From Bradyrhizobium sp. ORS 278 (lineage in GTDB: Bacteria; Pseudomonadota; Alphaproteobacteria; Rhizobiales; Xanthobacteraceae), in the NCBI RefSeq assembly GCF_000026145.1, contig NC_009445.1, positions 434,001 through 498,000 on the forward strand: a stretch of 64,000 bases of DNA, read 5' to 3'. The notes below the pieces were generated by a model. That model was not told the origin of the DNA, ran no database searches, and saw only the letters and a program-made list of their open reading frames with translations. A program made the position numbers and the translations under genes. Positions within the stretch are counted from its first letter, which is position 1. Each line of letters starts with the position of its first letter. This document shows positions 44,192-53,389 of this stretch, in pieces.

Positions 44192-45555
44192 TGGCCCCCC
44201 GCACCACATTCGTCAACCTTTCGGACGGACTGCAGAACATGAGCCTATGGGATCAGGCTTTTGCAGATACGGGACTTCTCGGCACGATCCCATGCACGGC
44301 GACAGGAACGAATGCCTTCATTTTGACGCCGATCGCATCGTTGTTCCCACCTAACATCCTTGCGTACCAAGCCGGCTTGCAATTCTCGTTCGTGGTTCCG
44401 TCAACCACGTCAGGGCCGGTTACGGCGGCCGTCGGCTTGCTGTCTGCGCTTGCTGTCAACCGAAGCGACGGTTCTCAGGCGAGCACGGGAGACCTTGTTC
44501 AAAATCGCGTTGCCGTCATTCAATTCAACACGGCGACGTCGGCGTTTGATCTGGTAAGCGTCGAGGGCAAATCCGTCCTGACCGATGCCACGCAGGCGCT
44601 GACAAACAAGACGTTCAACGGCAACACGTGGACGGCCGGGAGTGGAACCATCACCATCAACGGCAGCAAAACGCTGACGTTGAACAACACGATTGCATTC
44701 TCTGGCACTGATGCGACGACAATTACGTTCCAGGGAACGGATACCTACGTCGGCCGTGGTACAACCGACACGCTGTCGAACAAGACGATCGACACGGCCG
44801 CTCCAAATACGGTCAAGATCAACGGCAACACGTTGACTGCCGCATCGGGCGTCGCGACGATAACTTTTCCAAACTCGACTGATACGTTAGTGGGCCGCGC
44901 CACTACAGACACGCTCACAAACAAGACGATCGCTGCAGGTTCTAATACCGTTACGGGGCTTGGTGTCTCAAACCTTGGCGGCTTCACCGGATCGCCCACG
45001 AACGCCAACTTTGCAAGAGGAGACGGGACGTGGGCCGCGCCGGCATCATCAAACTATGTGCTTCTCAACACGCTGACTGCAAGCGCATCCGCCGCGCTTT
45101 CTGATACGTCGAGTCTCACGAACGCATATTCCGCTTACGACCTCGTCTTCATCAATCTTGTGCCGGCCACGAATGCGGTTACGCTTCAGCTTCAGATACA
45201 AAGTGCCGGCGTTTTTCAGAACACAAGTTATCTTACCTTGGTTTGGGGCATCGCAACGACGAATTTCACTCCAAGCACAGGTGCGCCAACGACCTTCATC
45301 CCACTCTCAAACACGAACGACGTCGGAAACACGGGCGCTGGTGTCAGTGGGACCATTCGGATCTACAATCCTTCCGCTACAACGTTCCCAAAAGCGGTAT
45401 CGGGAATGATGTTCAATAATTCCGGTGGCGTAAATTCAAGGGCTGCCCTGACATCAGGCTATTGGAATAGCAACGCCGCGGTCACTGGCGTTCAGATCCA
45501 ATTCTCATCTGGGAACATAACCAGTGGTACAATCAAGATATATGGAGCGTCTTGA
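44191..45555 (+). CDS. Phage tail-fibre/tail-spike-like protein
   Basis: 454 residues. Residues about 1-125 form the start domain. About 130-250 contain the DTLTNKTI-type repeats typical of phage fibre shafts (ALTNKTF at 136, DTLSNKTI at 193, DTLTNKTI at 240). GGFTGSPTNANFARGDGTWA follows, then a Ser/Thr/Asn-rich beta-structured C-terminal domain that could bind the receptor. Virion structural protein by resemblance. It precedes the large ejection-type protein by 6 bp. GC content is lower than in its neighbours. Confidence 0.8.
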   Translation: MAPRTTFVNLSDGLQNMSLWDQAFADTGLLGTIPCTATGTNAFILTPIASLFPPNILAYQAGLQFSFVVPSTTSGPVTAAVGLLSALAVNRSDGSQASTGDLVQNRVAVIQFNTATSAFDLVSVEGKSVLTDATQALTNKTFNGNTWTAGSGTITINGSKTLTLNNTIAFSGTDATTITFQGTDTYVGRGTTDTLSNKTIDTAAPNTVKINGNTLTAASGVATITFPNSTDTLVGRATTDTLTNKTIAAGSNTVTGLGVSNLGGFTGSPTNANFARGDGTWAAPASSNYVLLNTLTASASAALSDTSSLTNAYSAYDLVFINLVPATNAVTLQLQIQSAGVFQNTSYLTLVWGIATTNFTPSTGAPTTFIPLSNTNDVGNTGAGVSGTIRIYNPSATTFPKAVSGMMFNNSGGVNSRAALTSGYWNSNAAVTGVQIQFSSGNITSGTIKIYGAS

Positions 45556-45561
45556 TCGTGA

Positions 45562-48500
45562 GTGGCGCAGAACATGAGCTTCGCTGACGTTATCGCCTCG
45601 ATTGATAGCGGCGCAGAACCTGACACGTCTAAGCGTCCGCCGCGCGCGATCTCTAAGGGTGGCTTCCGCGACGTTGTTCGATCGATCGACAATGTTTTTG
45701 ATCAGTTCGACGGGTACTCATCAAAAAAGAAGTCTGGTTCCAATCCGTTCGATAAATACGACGAGTTGCCCTCGCGAGAGGTAAAAGGGAAGAACCCGTT
45801 TGACAAATACGACGTGTCTTCGCCGAAGCAGGCCACCTCTTCGTCGCTTGGTTGGAATGCGGTTTCGGGCCTCAACGAAGGCATCGCGAACACTTTGGGC
45901 GCTCCGGCGGATGCAATCGCCAAGGGGCTAAATAGCGACATCCACGATATCAACTCGGTTTTCGGAACAAACATTCGACCGATTGAAGATCCGTTTGGGG
46001 GCTCCAAGAGCATTCGACGTGGCATGTCGAGGCTGGGCATCGCGACCGGTGAAACCGTGGAGGCCAACAATGCCGCGGAGCGTATAGCGCGAGGGGCGGG
46101 CGAAGGGGCTGGCAGTCTCGTGGCCGGGGCGGCCGAGCTTGCGGTCGTCAACAAGCTTTTCAAATTAGCTGAGGGTGCGCCGCAGATCTACAAGGCGCTT
46201 GAAGGCCTGTTCGGTGGGCCGACGCCTGCCACGGCGGCGACGGGTGCGGCCGTTGGTGCTGGCGCTGCTGCCGGCGCTGAGGCTGCGCCAGAGGGTTATA
46301 AGGGCGTGGGGTCGTTAGCCGGTGGACTGGCTGGTGGCGTCGTTCCTGCAGCCGCTCGGGTCGCGTGGGAAGGCGGCAAATTTGCGGTCAACGCCGCAGC
46401 GCAGGCAGCGAGGCCGTTTACCAAAGCGGGCCAAGAACAGCTTGCCGGCCAAACCCTCCGGGGATCGTCCAGCAACCCGTACCAGGTAATGAACAACCTT
46501 GAAAACGGCCCTAATGAGCTGGTGGCCGGGTCCAAGCCGACGACGTTTCAGCAGACTGGCGACATGGGTCTTGGGCAACTTGAGCGCCGGGTTCGCACGA
46601 ACAACCCCGACGACTTCTTGCAAAGGGCCGCTGAGCAGAATTCCGCGCGCCGCGGTGCCATTGAGGGGGTGCAGGCGACAGGCAACCCAACGGCCGTCTC
46701 TGCCCATTTTAGGGGTATGCGGGAATCTCTCGACCGAGTGACGGAAGCCGAAGTCGGCAACGCCACCAATCTTCGCAATCAGGCGACCGCAGAACTTGGC
46801 GGGATGGGCCGCGAAGAGGGCTACGGAGCCGCCATGCGCGCTCCAGCTCAAGAGGCCAGGGATGCAGCCAAGGAAGCCGAAAATCGCCTGTGGGAGGCTG
46901 TAGACCCTCATCGCGATCTCACCATGCCAGCGGGTCCGATTGCCAACACGGCGCGAAATGTTCAGGGCGCCATGACCCGTTCGGCCAAGCCGATGACGGG
47001 CGAAGAGCGGGACATTTTCGAGGTGGCGCAGTCCTATGGACCGAACACGCCGTTTCAGGAGGTCAAGGACTTGCGCAGCCGGATTTCGACTGCCATGTTT
47101 CAGGAGCTTCGAACCAATGGGCGCACCCCGGTTTATGCCAGGCTGAGTCAGCTAAGACGCTCGGTCGAAGAGTCGATAGACGGTGCGATTGAGCGCCAGG
47201 TGCGGCTAGACCAAAGAGCGGTCGCACAAGGTCGCCTTCCTGCAGAGGACACTATCGGTGCAAGACTTCAACGAGAAGCCACCGAGTGGGCACGCACCCG
47301 TCAAGCCGGGGAAGTCGTTGGAAGCGGTGTTGGAGGGATGGGACCGCGCCGAGAAGGCTCAGTTTCTGCAGCATTTGGAACAGAAGTACCGAACCGACTT
47401 CGAAATGCTGAGGGAAATTCGCGAGTACAAGAAGCTTCGCCCTTAGACGAAGCGGCAGCCGAGCGGCTGAGGGCCGCATCAGCGGCCACCCGCGAACGGG
47501 CAGCTACCTTCGACCAAGGCGCCACAGGTAACGTTCTGCGTCCCGGCGCCCGCGCTGGCGAATACCGCACTCCCGACTCTCTCGTCCCTTCCAAGGTCTT
47601 CCATCCCGGCGCCAATGGCGGCGAGGACGTGCGGCATTTCGTGGCTGCCGTCGGCGAAGACCGGGCGATCCCGATCATTGCCGATTATGCCGCGTCTTCA
47701 CTGCGTCGAGCCGCTGTCCGTCCCGATGGCTCAGTCGATACCGCCAAGGCGCTGGCTTGGGCAAAACAGCACGATGCCGCGTTGGCCGAACTGCCGCCCG
47801 CCATCCGATCGCGATTTGCCAATCCTGGCCGCGCAGAAGAGGTTTTGGCGCAAGCGTCTGCAGCTCGGAAAGAGCAGTTAGAGACGTTCGATCGGTCGGC
47901 TATCGCCAAGGTCATGGGAACTGAAAGCGGCGACGTCGTGCGTCAAGTTGGTTCTGTCTTCGAAAAGCAAAACGCTGCGGCGCAAATGGGTGAATTGGTG
48001 CGTAATGCACGAGGCAATCCAAGCGCCATGGAAGGACTACGCCGATCTGTTGTCGAATACATTCAATCCAAGTACATCGGCAACACAGAGGCCGCGACAT
48101 CCGAACAAGCACTCATCAACGCGAATGCGTTTCAGACTTTCATCAAAAACAAAGCCGACGTTCTCGGCAAGGTTTTCACGCCCGACGAAATTGGCAATCT
48201 CCGGGCTGTTGCTCAGGACATTCAGCGCGCCAATCGCAGCATAAACGCAACGAAGCTTCCGGGCGGTTCGAACACGGCACAGGATCTAGCGAACGCCGCT
48301 CCTCAGGGTTCGATCTTGAACAAGCTTGCCGTTGAGGCTGGAGCCGCCGCCGCAGGTCATGCCGTCACCAACAGCATCAGCGGCGGCGTTTTTGGTTGGC
48401 TTGGGACCCGCATAGCTTCGTCACTGCGAGACGCAGGCATTTCTCACGTAGACGATCTGATCAAGGAAGCCATGCTGCATCCCGAACTAGCTAGGGAGTT

Positions 48501-48600
48501 GATGAAGAAGGCCCCGGCTCAGCCGACAGGCGGTGGAGTCGAAAGGATCGTTAAGACCCTCAAACGAATCTCCGTCGCAGTCGCAAGCAACATCAAATAG
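45562..48600 (+). CDS. Large internal virion/ejection-type protein
   Basis: 1012 residues from GTG at 45562 (ATG at 45574 also possible). The N-terminus carries repeated aromatic/acidic motifs (NPFDKYDELPS and NPFDKYDVSSP), a pattern seen in podophage internal proteins. A hydrophobic Gly/Ala-rich region (about 165-290) could insert in membranes. The rest is helical with many Arg/Glu. It is the largest gene of the element and follows the tail fibre, as ejection proteins do in small phages. No lysozyme-like catalytic motif was recognised. Confidence 0.65.
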   Translation: MAQNMSFADVIASIDSGAEPDTSKRPPRAISKGGFRDVVRSIDNVFDQFDGYSSKKKSGSNPFDKYDELPSREVKGKNPFDKYDVSSPKQATSSSLGWNAVSGLNEGIANTLGAPADAIAKGLNSDIHDINSVFGTNIRPIEDPFGGSKSIRRGMSRLGIATGETVEANNAAERIARGAGEGAGSLVAGAAELAVVNKLFKLAEGAPQIYKALEGLFGGPTPATAATGAAVGAGAAAGAEAAPEGYKGVGSLAGGLAGGVVPAAARVAWEGGKFAVNAAAQAARPFTKAGQEQLAGQTLRGSSSNPYQVMNNLENGPNELVAGSKPTTFQQTGDMGLGQLERRVRTNNPDDFLQRAAEQNSARRGAIEGVQATGNPTAVSAHFRGMRESLDRVTEAEVGNATNLRNQATAELGGMGREEGYGAAMRAPAQEARDAAKEAENRLWEAVDPHRDLTMPAGPIANTARNVQGAMTRSAKPMTGEERDIFEVAQSYGPNTPFQEVKDLRSRISTAMFQELRTNGRTPVYARLSQLRRSVEESIDGAIERQVRLDQRAVAQGRLPAEDTIGARLQREATEWARTRQAGEVVGSGVGGMGPRREGSVSAAFGTEVPNRLRNAEGNSRVQEASPLDEAAAERLRAASAATRERAATFDQGATGNVLRPGARAGEYRTPDSLVPSKVFHPGANGGEDVRHFVAAVGEDRAIPIIADYAASSLRRAAVRPDGSVDTAKALAWAKQHDAALAELPPAIRSRFANPGRAEEVLAQASAARKEQLETFDRSAIAKVMGTESGDVVRQVGSVFEKQNAAAQMGELVRNARGNPSAMEGLRRSVVEYIQSKYIGNTEAATSEQALINANAFQTFIKNKADVLGKVFTPDEIGNLRAVAQDIQRANRSINATKLPGGSNTAQDLANAAPQGSILNKLAVEAGAAAAGHAVTNSISGGVFGWLGTRIASSLRDAGISHVDDLIKEAMLHPELARELMKKAPAQPTGGGVERIVKTLKRISVAVASNIK

Positions 48601-48633
48601 GACGGACACCTGACGGCACTTGCGGGATGTCCA

Positions 48634-49050
48634 TCACAGACAGTCTAATCGCGGCTTAGCGAAATCGACTACCTGCCAGGCAGCCGGCCCGTCCGTAGCC
48701 CCATTTTTGCGGACAGCGAAAAGAGCATAATTGCAGGACTGACTGAAGGTGGCGCCTGGGCTCACAAGCGTTGAGGCTGAGTAGAAGCTTTGATTTCCAT
48801 AATTGGCAACAGAGGCAATCGTAGTTGCCTGTGCGGGAAGCCCGTAGGCGTAGTTCATGGTCCAGACAAAGGCGCGGCGTCCATCACCTGTATCGTACGC
48901 GGCGGAGGGAGGGCCATAGTCCAGGATCACGTCAAGGACCGTCTTACCTTCGTAGCTCTTCATCGTAGCAACGGAGCAGGCGCCAAGGATGACGGCGAGC
49001 AGAGCGTGGATGGCAGCGAGCCGGCGCTGGTTTCGCATGGATTGCCCCAT
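48634..49050 (-). CDS. Small lipoprotein
   Basis: 138 residues; MRNQRR at 49038 is an alternative start. A signal peptide with lipobox LLAVILGAC gives a lipid-anchored product. The conserved-looking core is GKTVLDVILDYGPPSAAYDT and GRRAFVWTMNYAYG. Function unknown. It is convergent with the ejection-type gene and may be a moron gene acting on the host envelope. Confidence 0.65.
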   Translation of the reverse strand: MGQSMRNQRRLAAIHALLAVILGACSVATMKSYEGKTVLDVILDYGPPSAAYDTGDGRRAFVWTMNYAYGLPAQATTIASVANYGNQSFYSASTLVSPGATFSQSCNYALFAVRKNGATDGPAAWQVVDFAKPRLDCL

Positions 49051-49117
49051 TTTTGATATATTGAAACTGATCCGGCCTGCGACTATGCCCCCGCGCCCTG
49101 GCCCGGTGGTGCGTCAC

Positions 49118-49369
49118 TCAATATCGCGGTGTGCGATGACCCGTTGAGCCCGTATACGGGTTCATGTTGCCACTTGAGCTGTAGTTGTCGCGTTGAGTGC
49201 CGTTCGGATTGGTGGCGTGGTAGGGCTGCACGTAGGTTCCATCGTTCCGCGTGTAACCAGAGACCCCGTGATTGTTGGGATTTGAGCCGGTACCGTAGCC
49301 ATACGATTGTGCCATCACAGGCGCGGTGATCAGAATTGCAGCGGCGGCGGCGAGAAACGATTTTAACAT
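49118..49369 (-). CDS. Small secreted Gly/Asn/Tyr-rich protein
   Basis: 83 residues. A clear signal peptide (MLKSFLAAAAAILITAPVMA) is followed by a short mature part with GYTRNDGTYVQPYHATNPNG and NMNPYTGSTG. Short exported proteins with this PYTG end are common in Bradyrhizobium and related bacteria; function unknown. Confidence 0.65.
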   Translation of the reverse strand: MLKSFLAAAAAILITAPVMAQSYGYGTGSNPNNHGVSGYTRNDGTYVQPYHATNPNGTQRDNYSSSGNMNPYTGSTGHRTPRY

Positions 49370-49534
49370 AGTTTACCTCCCCATGGTTTATGAACGGGGA
49401 GATACAACCATTCGGTCGGGCGAGTCGCAACCTGACGGGCTTACCGGTCGTTCGATCCACGCTGCAAAGCGCAGGCATTGCCGAGCTTTCGAGGGGTAAG
49501 AGAAAAGAAGACCGTTGAAGACGAATGCTTCGCG

Positions 49535-50248
49535 TCAAAGTCGAATACCCCGGTCCACAGCGGGGTGAACCTGCGAAGTTTCACCCCGCATCTCTCGCTT
49601 TATTTTCTGCCACTCGAAATCTAGTACGGCGCGAGCGGCCTCCACAAGCGCCTGATCGCGAGCCTGTCTCTCCTCTTTGGTATCGAGTGCAAGAATTTCG
49701 TCGCTGATACCCCAAAGCGCCTTCTGAAGTGGCTTCTTCTGGTTGAGGAGCAAATCTAGCTGAGTACCAAGGTAAGAGAGCCGGCGATCATCCGCCTCGT
49801 CTTTTTCTCTCGCTTCCTTAGCAGCCTCGCCTTCAAGGTCGGGATCTGGATCTTCCGAGGTCATTAGGATGGAGTGATACTCGGAGAGATTATCCCGAAG
49901 AGCTTTGAGCCAGTCGAGGCGAACCTTTGCCAGCTCGCGAAAGCCGACGGTCCTGGCGGTCAAGTTGGCCGCATCTGCTGACGTCTGTGCAGCAGCTGCT
50001 TGGCGCCGGCCTATGAGTAGAGTGACGAGCGGCCCGCCGACACCGCTTACCAGAGCGAACGCAGCCGCTACAATGGATGCAACGGCTTGGGGATTCTGTT
50101 CCACTTCCCGAATTACGTATTCCAGGCCGGTCGGAGTGTCATAGCAGGCGAGACGCTTTACGTTATCATTGATGGACTTACAAGAGTCAGCATGAGCAAA
50201 CGAAAGAGGAACTATCGAGAACAGAACCGTGATAAGCACCTTGAGCAT
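49535..50248 (-). CDS. Exported or membrane-anchored hypothetical protein
   Basis: 237 residues. Signal peptide (MLKVLITVLFSIVPLSFAHA), a short loop with two cysteines, a membrane segment at about 55-80, then a charged helical/coiled-coil region to the end. Not recognised. Its first 57 bp overlap the start of the divergent gene, so one of the two starts is probably wrong. Confidence 0.55.
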   Translation of the reverse strand: MLKVLITVLFSIVPLSFAHADSCKSINDNVKRLACYDTPTGLEYVIREVEQNPQAVASIVAAAFALVSGVGGPLVTLLIGRRQAAAAQTSADAANLTARTVGFRELAKVRLDWLKALRDNLSEYHSILMTSEDPDPDLEGEAAKEAREKDEADDRRLSYLGTQLDLLLNQKKPLQKALWGISDEILALDTKEERQARDQALVEAARAVLDFEWQKIKREMRGETSQVHPAVDRGIRL

Positions 50249-50647
50249 ACAACCTCCAGCGGCATACTTTTAGTCTCAACTCCGAAGGATTCCGCAGCTT
50301 CCGCGCGAGAGCAACCAAAAATCTATGTCATTGCTGGTGTGTTGCCGCCACCAAACATCGGTGCAATCGCAACTTCCGTAAGAATCTCGCAATGTGCCGT
50401 CACGTGTATCTTGGAGAAAGCTGCGATGCCGGATGAGCTTAGCGTCTTTGGATTCGTCGATGAGATCGAGATCGAAGAGTCGGCCGCGGTTGTTGTCGAG
50501 CAGATCGATGAAGAGATCACGGTGTCCATCGCGAGTGTTGTGTCGGTGAATTTCCAGCTCACGCCCGAACAAACGATGGAGCTCTCCCGCGCTCTGGCTA
50601 TCGCCGCGGAAAAGGCAGCGGAATTCTTGGCGTCCGACGAGAATTAG
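50192..50647 (+). CDS. Hypothetical protein
   Basis: 151 residues from MSKRKRNYREQNRDKHLEHT; the start may lie further in. Two strands (KIYVIAGVLPPPNIGAIATS) precede an acidic, valine-rich sheet region (EIEIEESAAVVVEQIDEEIT) and a helical end. Not recognised. Confidence 0.5.
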   Translation: MSKRKRNYREQNRDKHLEHTTSSGILLVSTPKDSAASAREQPKIYVIAGVLPPPNIGAIATSVRISQCAVTCILEKAAMPDELSVFGFVDEIEIEESAAVVVEQIDEEITVSIASVVSVNFQLTPEQTMELSRALAIAAEKAAEFLASDEN

Positions 50648-50719
50648 CTGCGTATTGACGTCTGCCCCGACTCAGGCGCCCGATGCCGCTGCGCAATTTC
50701 TGCGCAGGGAGCGATCACT

Positions 50720-51664
50720 ATGCCGAAGTCCACTGGCACCATGAGTGATGAAGTTGCGGCGCAAGTTCTGCAAGCTTTGCGGTCAGGACAGACGCTGTTT
50801 TCGATTTGCGGCGGACGACCAAAGAACGGTGAACGATATCCACGTATTACGTACTACGAACCTTATCGCGCGTATTGCGCGGCCAAGCCGGAGTACGCCC
50901 GAGAGGCAAATGCGTTGCTTGCAAAGAGCACAGCGGCCGCCAACGCCCGCAAGGGTATGAGCAAAAGCTTTAAGCTCCGCACGCACTGTCTCCGAGGTCA
51001 CGCTCTCACGCTAGACAACCTCTATTTTAAGTCGACAAATGGCACCCGCCAATGTAAGGCCTGCACACTCGCCTCTATCGGTCGAGGCGGTCCGGTCACG
51101 AAGCAGCAGATCGAGAAGGTTCGTCGCGCTGTGTTGACCGGCATGAACATCAGCGACATCACGAGATCTAACGGCAAACGCAAGCCAATTCTGAGCTTTG
51201 CCCAGTTGAAGCGCGTGCGCATTGAATGCGATAATCTCAATCGTTTCATCATAGAGAATGTGCATAGCTGGCGTAGCCGTAAAGCGCTTATAGGTCCGAT
51301 GGGAATCGCTCGGCTTGACGGCAGAATGGCCCAGATCATCAGACTCCCGCGCCGAGCGGATGAGATCGAAATCTATGAGTTTCGACCCGGTGATTTTGAG
51401 TGGCTCTATGGTTTGACGCCGTGGACATGGCCCAAATTTGCGCGTGAAGAAATTGTTGGAGATCTGTTCCTTGAGTTGAGCGAGCGGCTGATTCACCGAG
51501 ATGACATCCCGGGACGGGTCAAGTTCTACGTCGCAAAACATAATCGCGACTATCCCAGTGTCTCTCATGGCGACCTTCGTAGCCCATTATCGCTTGACGC
51601 CCCGATCTTCGAGGATGGCAACATGACGCGGGCCGACACGATCGTGCGCGGCCTCTGGGATTGA
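50720..51664 (+). CDS. Phage-type protein with Zn-ribbon and sigma-like end
   Basis: 314 residues. A cysteine/histidine motif THCLRGHALTLDNLYFKSTN followed by RQCKACT (about 88-120) resembles the C-x-x-GH...C-x-x-C knuckles of phage HNH or regulator proteins. The C-terminal 90 residues (WPKFAREEIVGDLFLELSER) look like part of a sigma-factor-type helix domain. Possibly a late-transcription regulator. No nuclease His motif is visible. Confidence 0.55.
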   Translation: MPKSTGTMSDEVAAQVLQALRSGQTLFSICGGRPKNGERYPRITYYEPYRAYCAAKPEYAREANALLAKSTAAANARKGMSKSFKLRTHCLRGHALTLDNLYFKSTNGTRQCKACTLASIGRGGPVTKQQIEKVRRAVLTGMNISDITRSNGKRKPILSFAQLKRVRIECDNLNRFIIENVHSWRSRKALIGPMGIARLDGRMAQIIRLPRRADEIEIYEFRPGDFEWLYGLTPWTWPKFAREEIVGDLFLELSERLIHRDDIPGRVKFYVAKHNRDYPSVSHGDLRSPLSLDAPIFEDGNMTRADTIVRGLWD

Positions 51665-51709
51665 CACGAACTGCCCGCAACCACTGATGCCACAAGCGGG
51701 CCAAGTGCC

Positions 51710-51958
51710 TCAATTGTCGTATTTATCTGCCTCGCGATGCCCTTGTGGGTTACCCGCCTCAAGCTCGGAACGGTGCTTGTCCAAAAGATCCTGGATCTGC
51801 TCCGCGTCGAAGAGGGCCGGTTGCTTGCCGGCATCGCGATACAGCACGGCGAGTGGCCCAACTTGGTCTGGCATCCGCCTCAATGCGCCCGCCAACGTGA
51901 TCGGCTTGCCCGCCATTTGAACAATCTCATCAAGATCGTACTCAAAATTAATCGTCAT
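51710..51958 (-). CDS. Small hypothetical protein
   Basis: 82 residues from MTINFEYDLDEIVQMAGKPI; an ATG 11 codons upstream also exists. Acidic, helical, with AGALRRMPDQVGPLAVLYRD. No ribosome site is obvious. Not recognised. Confidence 0.45.
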   Translation of the reverse strand: MTINFEYDLDEIVQMAGKPITLAGALRRMPDQVGPLAVLYRDAGKQPALFDAEQIQDLLDKHRSELEAGNPQGHREADKYDN

Positions 51959-52028
51959 AGGAATCAGCCACGATCGTCGTTGCGCTGGCATATGAGCACA
52001 GTTCTCTCGTACGGGGAATTGGGCATTG

Positions 52029-52274
52029 CTAGCGCTTCCGCTTCTTTAGTCTCACCCCAGCACCCCCGCCGTTCTCTGGGATGAACTCGACACCGGCCTT
52101 TTCCAACGCGGCCTCAACATCCGCTCGCACGTCGTTTGAGACCGCGGGGCCGTCACCGTCCTCGCGCTCCAGTCTCTTGATTGTTGGCAGAGAGCGGCCC
52201 GACGCTTCAGCCAGCTGTGTTTGAGACCAGCCGAGTAGGCCGCGAGCCGCCCGGATCTGCTCGATCGAAATCAT
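52029..52274 (-). CDS. Xre-family repressor-like regulator
   Basis: 81 residues from MISIEQIRAARGLLGWSQTQ. HTH_3 fold with LAEASGRSLPTIKRLERED as the recognition region. Its gene is divergent from the next one, and a palindrome overlapping the divergent promoter lies 23-42 bp upstream of its start, so it probably represses that promoter in the manner of a lysogeny or copy-control switch. Confidence 0.82.
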   Translation of the reverse strand: MISIEQIRAARGLLGWSQTQLAEASGRSLPTIKRLEREDGDGPAVSNDVRADVEAALEKAGVEFIPENGGGAGVRLKKRKR

Positions 52275-52285
52275 TCGAATTCGCC

Positions 52286-52316
52286 TTGACACTTTTTGGA
52301 TCATTGATATGATCCA
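52286..52316 (+). promoter_or_regulatory. Promoter with palindromic operator (Xre switch)
   Basis: TTGACA (52286-52291) and TATGAT (52308-52313) are 16 bp apart, reading towards the gene at 52352. An inverted repeat TGGATCAT (52297-52304) - TGAT - ATGATCCA (52309-52316) covers the spacer end and the -10 box. Binding there would block transcription. Confidence 0.65.
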
Positions 52317-52351
52317 TTTTGTATCAAGACTTCATATCGAGAGCAACCCCA

Positions 52352-52696
52352 ATGAGCAAAAGCGCCTCTCCGGTGAACGGCGGAGCTATGCCCAAAATCG
52401 ATCGGTCCGCCGTTATGCGACGCGCCTGGGCAATCTTCCGCGAGGTCTACAAATATCCGCAGATCAAGTTCTCGGACATCGGTCGCAATTGCTTCGCCTG
52501 GGCGCTGCGAAAGGCGTGGGCCGAGGCTCGCGAGGCGGCACGTCTGAGCGCCATTCCCGCGCAGGAGCGCCAGGACTGCATTTCCTGCCTCAACGCGCTC
52601 ATTGAACGCGCTGGCTTCATCGATAGCGGCCCGGCATGGCGCCGCACCGTCACCGCGTATCGCGACGAAATCCGTCAACTCGAAACCGCCATCTAA
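52352..52696 (+). CDS. Small phage-type hypothetical protein under the Xre switch
   Basis: 114 residues from MSKSASPVNGGAMPKIDRSA. Basic and helical: WAIFREVYKYPQIKFSDIGR then CFAWALRKAWAEAREAARLS. Such short basic proteins are common in rhizobial phage accessory regions; function unknown. First gene of a four-gene plus-strand unit ending with an HNH nuclease. Confidence 0.55.
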   Translation: MSKSASPVNGGAMPKIDRSAVMRRAWAIFREVYKYPQIKFSDIGRNCFAWALRKAWAEAREAARLSAIPAQERQDCISCLNALIERAGFIDSGPAWRRTVTAYRDEIRQLETAI

Positions 52697-52715
52697 ACTC
52701 GAAGGAGCTAGATTC

Positions 52716-53117
52716 ATGACCACCAATCGTAGAGCAGCCCTGAAATCCCTTGCGGCTCTTCCTCTTGCAGCGCTTACCGGCTCATGTGCAGCCCCGGCTC
52801 TGGCATCTAGCGCGTCGGCAGCTCCGGACCCGGTATGGCGGGCTATAGACCTGTGGCAGGAGGCGCGCATTGCGCTCGATGCTGAGATGGCCCGCATCAA
52901 GGGGACTGGCGAGGATCTCGACGACGAGCTTTCCTCGGACGAATTGGACCGCGCGACCGATCTTATCGCAACACCCCCCACAACGCTTGAAGGGCTTTTT
53001 GCGTTGATCCTCACGCTTCAGCGCCTCGACAGCTGGACGCTGGACGACCACCATATGAACCGCACCCTTGTGCTGTCTCTGTCTCAAGGCGTCGCGAATG
53101 TGCGGGGGCTGGCATGA
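52716..53117 (+). CDS. Small exported protein
   Basis: 133 residues from the ATG at 52716 with AAGGAG upstream. The N-terminus TNRRAALKSLAALPLAALTG looks like a Tat-type or lipoprotein signal (a Cys follows in GSCA). The mature part is acidic and helical. Not recognised. Overlaps the next gene by 4 bp. Confidence 0.6.
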   Translation: MTTNRRAALKSLAALPLAALTGSCAAPALASSASAAPDPVWRAIDLWQEARIALDAEMARIKGTGEDLDDELSSDELDRATDLIATPPTTLEGLFALILTLQRLDSWTLDDHHMNRTLVLSLSQGVANVRGLA

Positions 53118-53389
53118 GCGAGGTTGTAGAATTCCCCCGCTCCAAGCCCGAGTCGACCGCAGATCAAGCCCACGCCGCCGCATTTCGTGACATGGAGAGC
53201 GAGGTTTGCGACTTGGCGCGGATGGCCGAACTGGTGTTCATGCACGTCATGGGGGCGCTCTCCGATCTTCAAGACACCCGAGCGCATGGCCACGCTGCTT
53301 TGCTTGCGCAGCTATCTGTCAAAACGGCGAACGATTTCCGCGATCGGTATTACGCCCGATACAGGGGGGAGCGTGCGAATGATGCGTGA
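53114..53389 (+). CDS. Small hypothetical protein
   Basis: 91 residues: MSEVVEFPRSKPESTADQAH, then a helix-rich part ending in DRYYARYRGERAND. Not recognised. It overlaps the previous gene by 4 bp and the HNH gene by 11 bp. Confidence 0.55.
   Translation: MSEVVEFPRSKPESTADQAHAAAFRDMESEVCDLARMAELVFMHVMGALSDLQDTRAHGHAALLAQLSVKTANDFRDRYYARYRGERANDA

Noticed and set aside
44191..45555. Diversity-generating retroelement target in the tail-fibre gene
   Set aside because: No reverse transcriptase gene or template repeat is present nearby.
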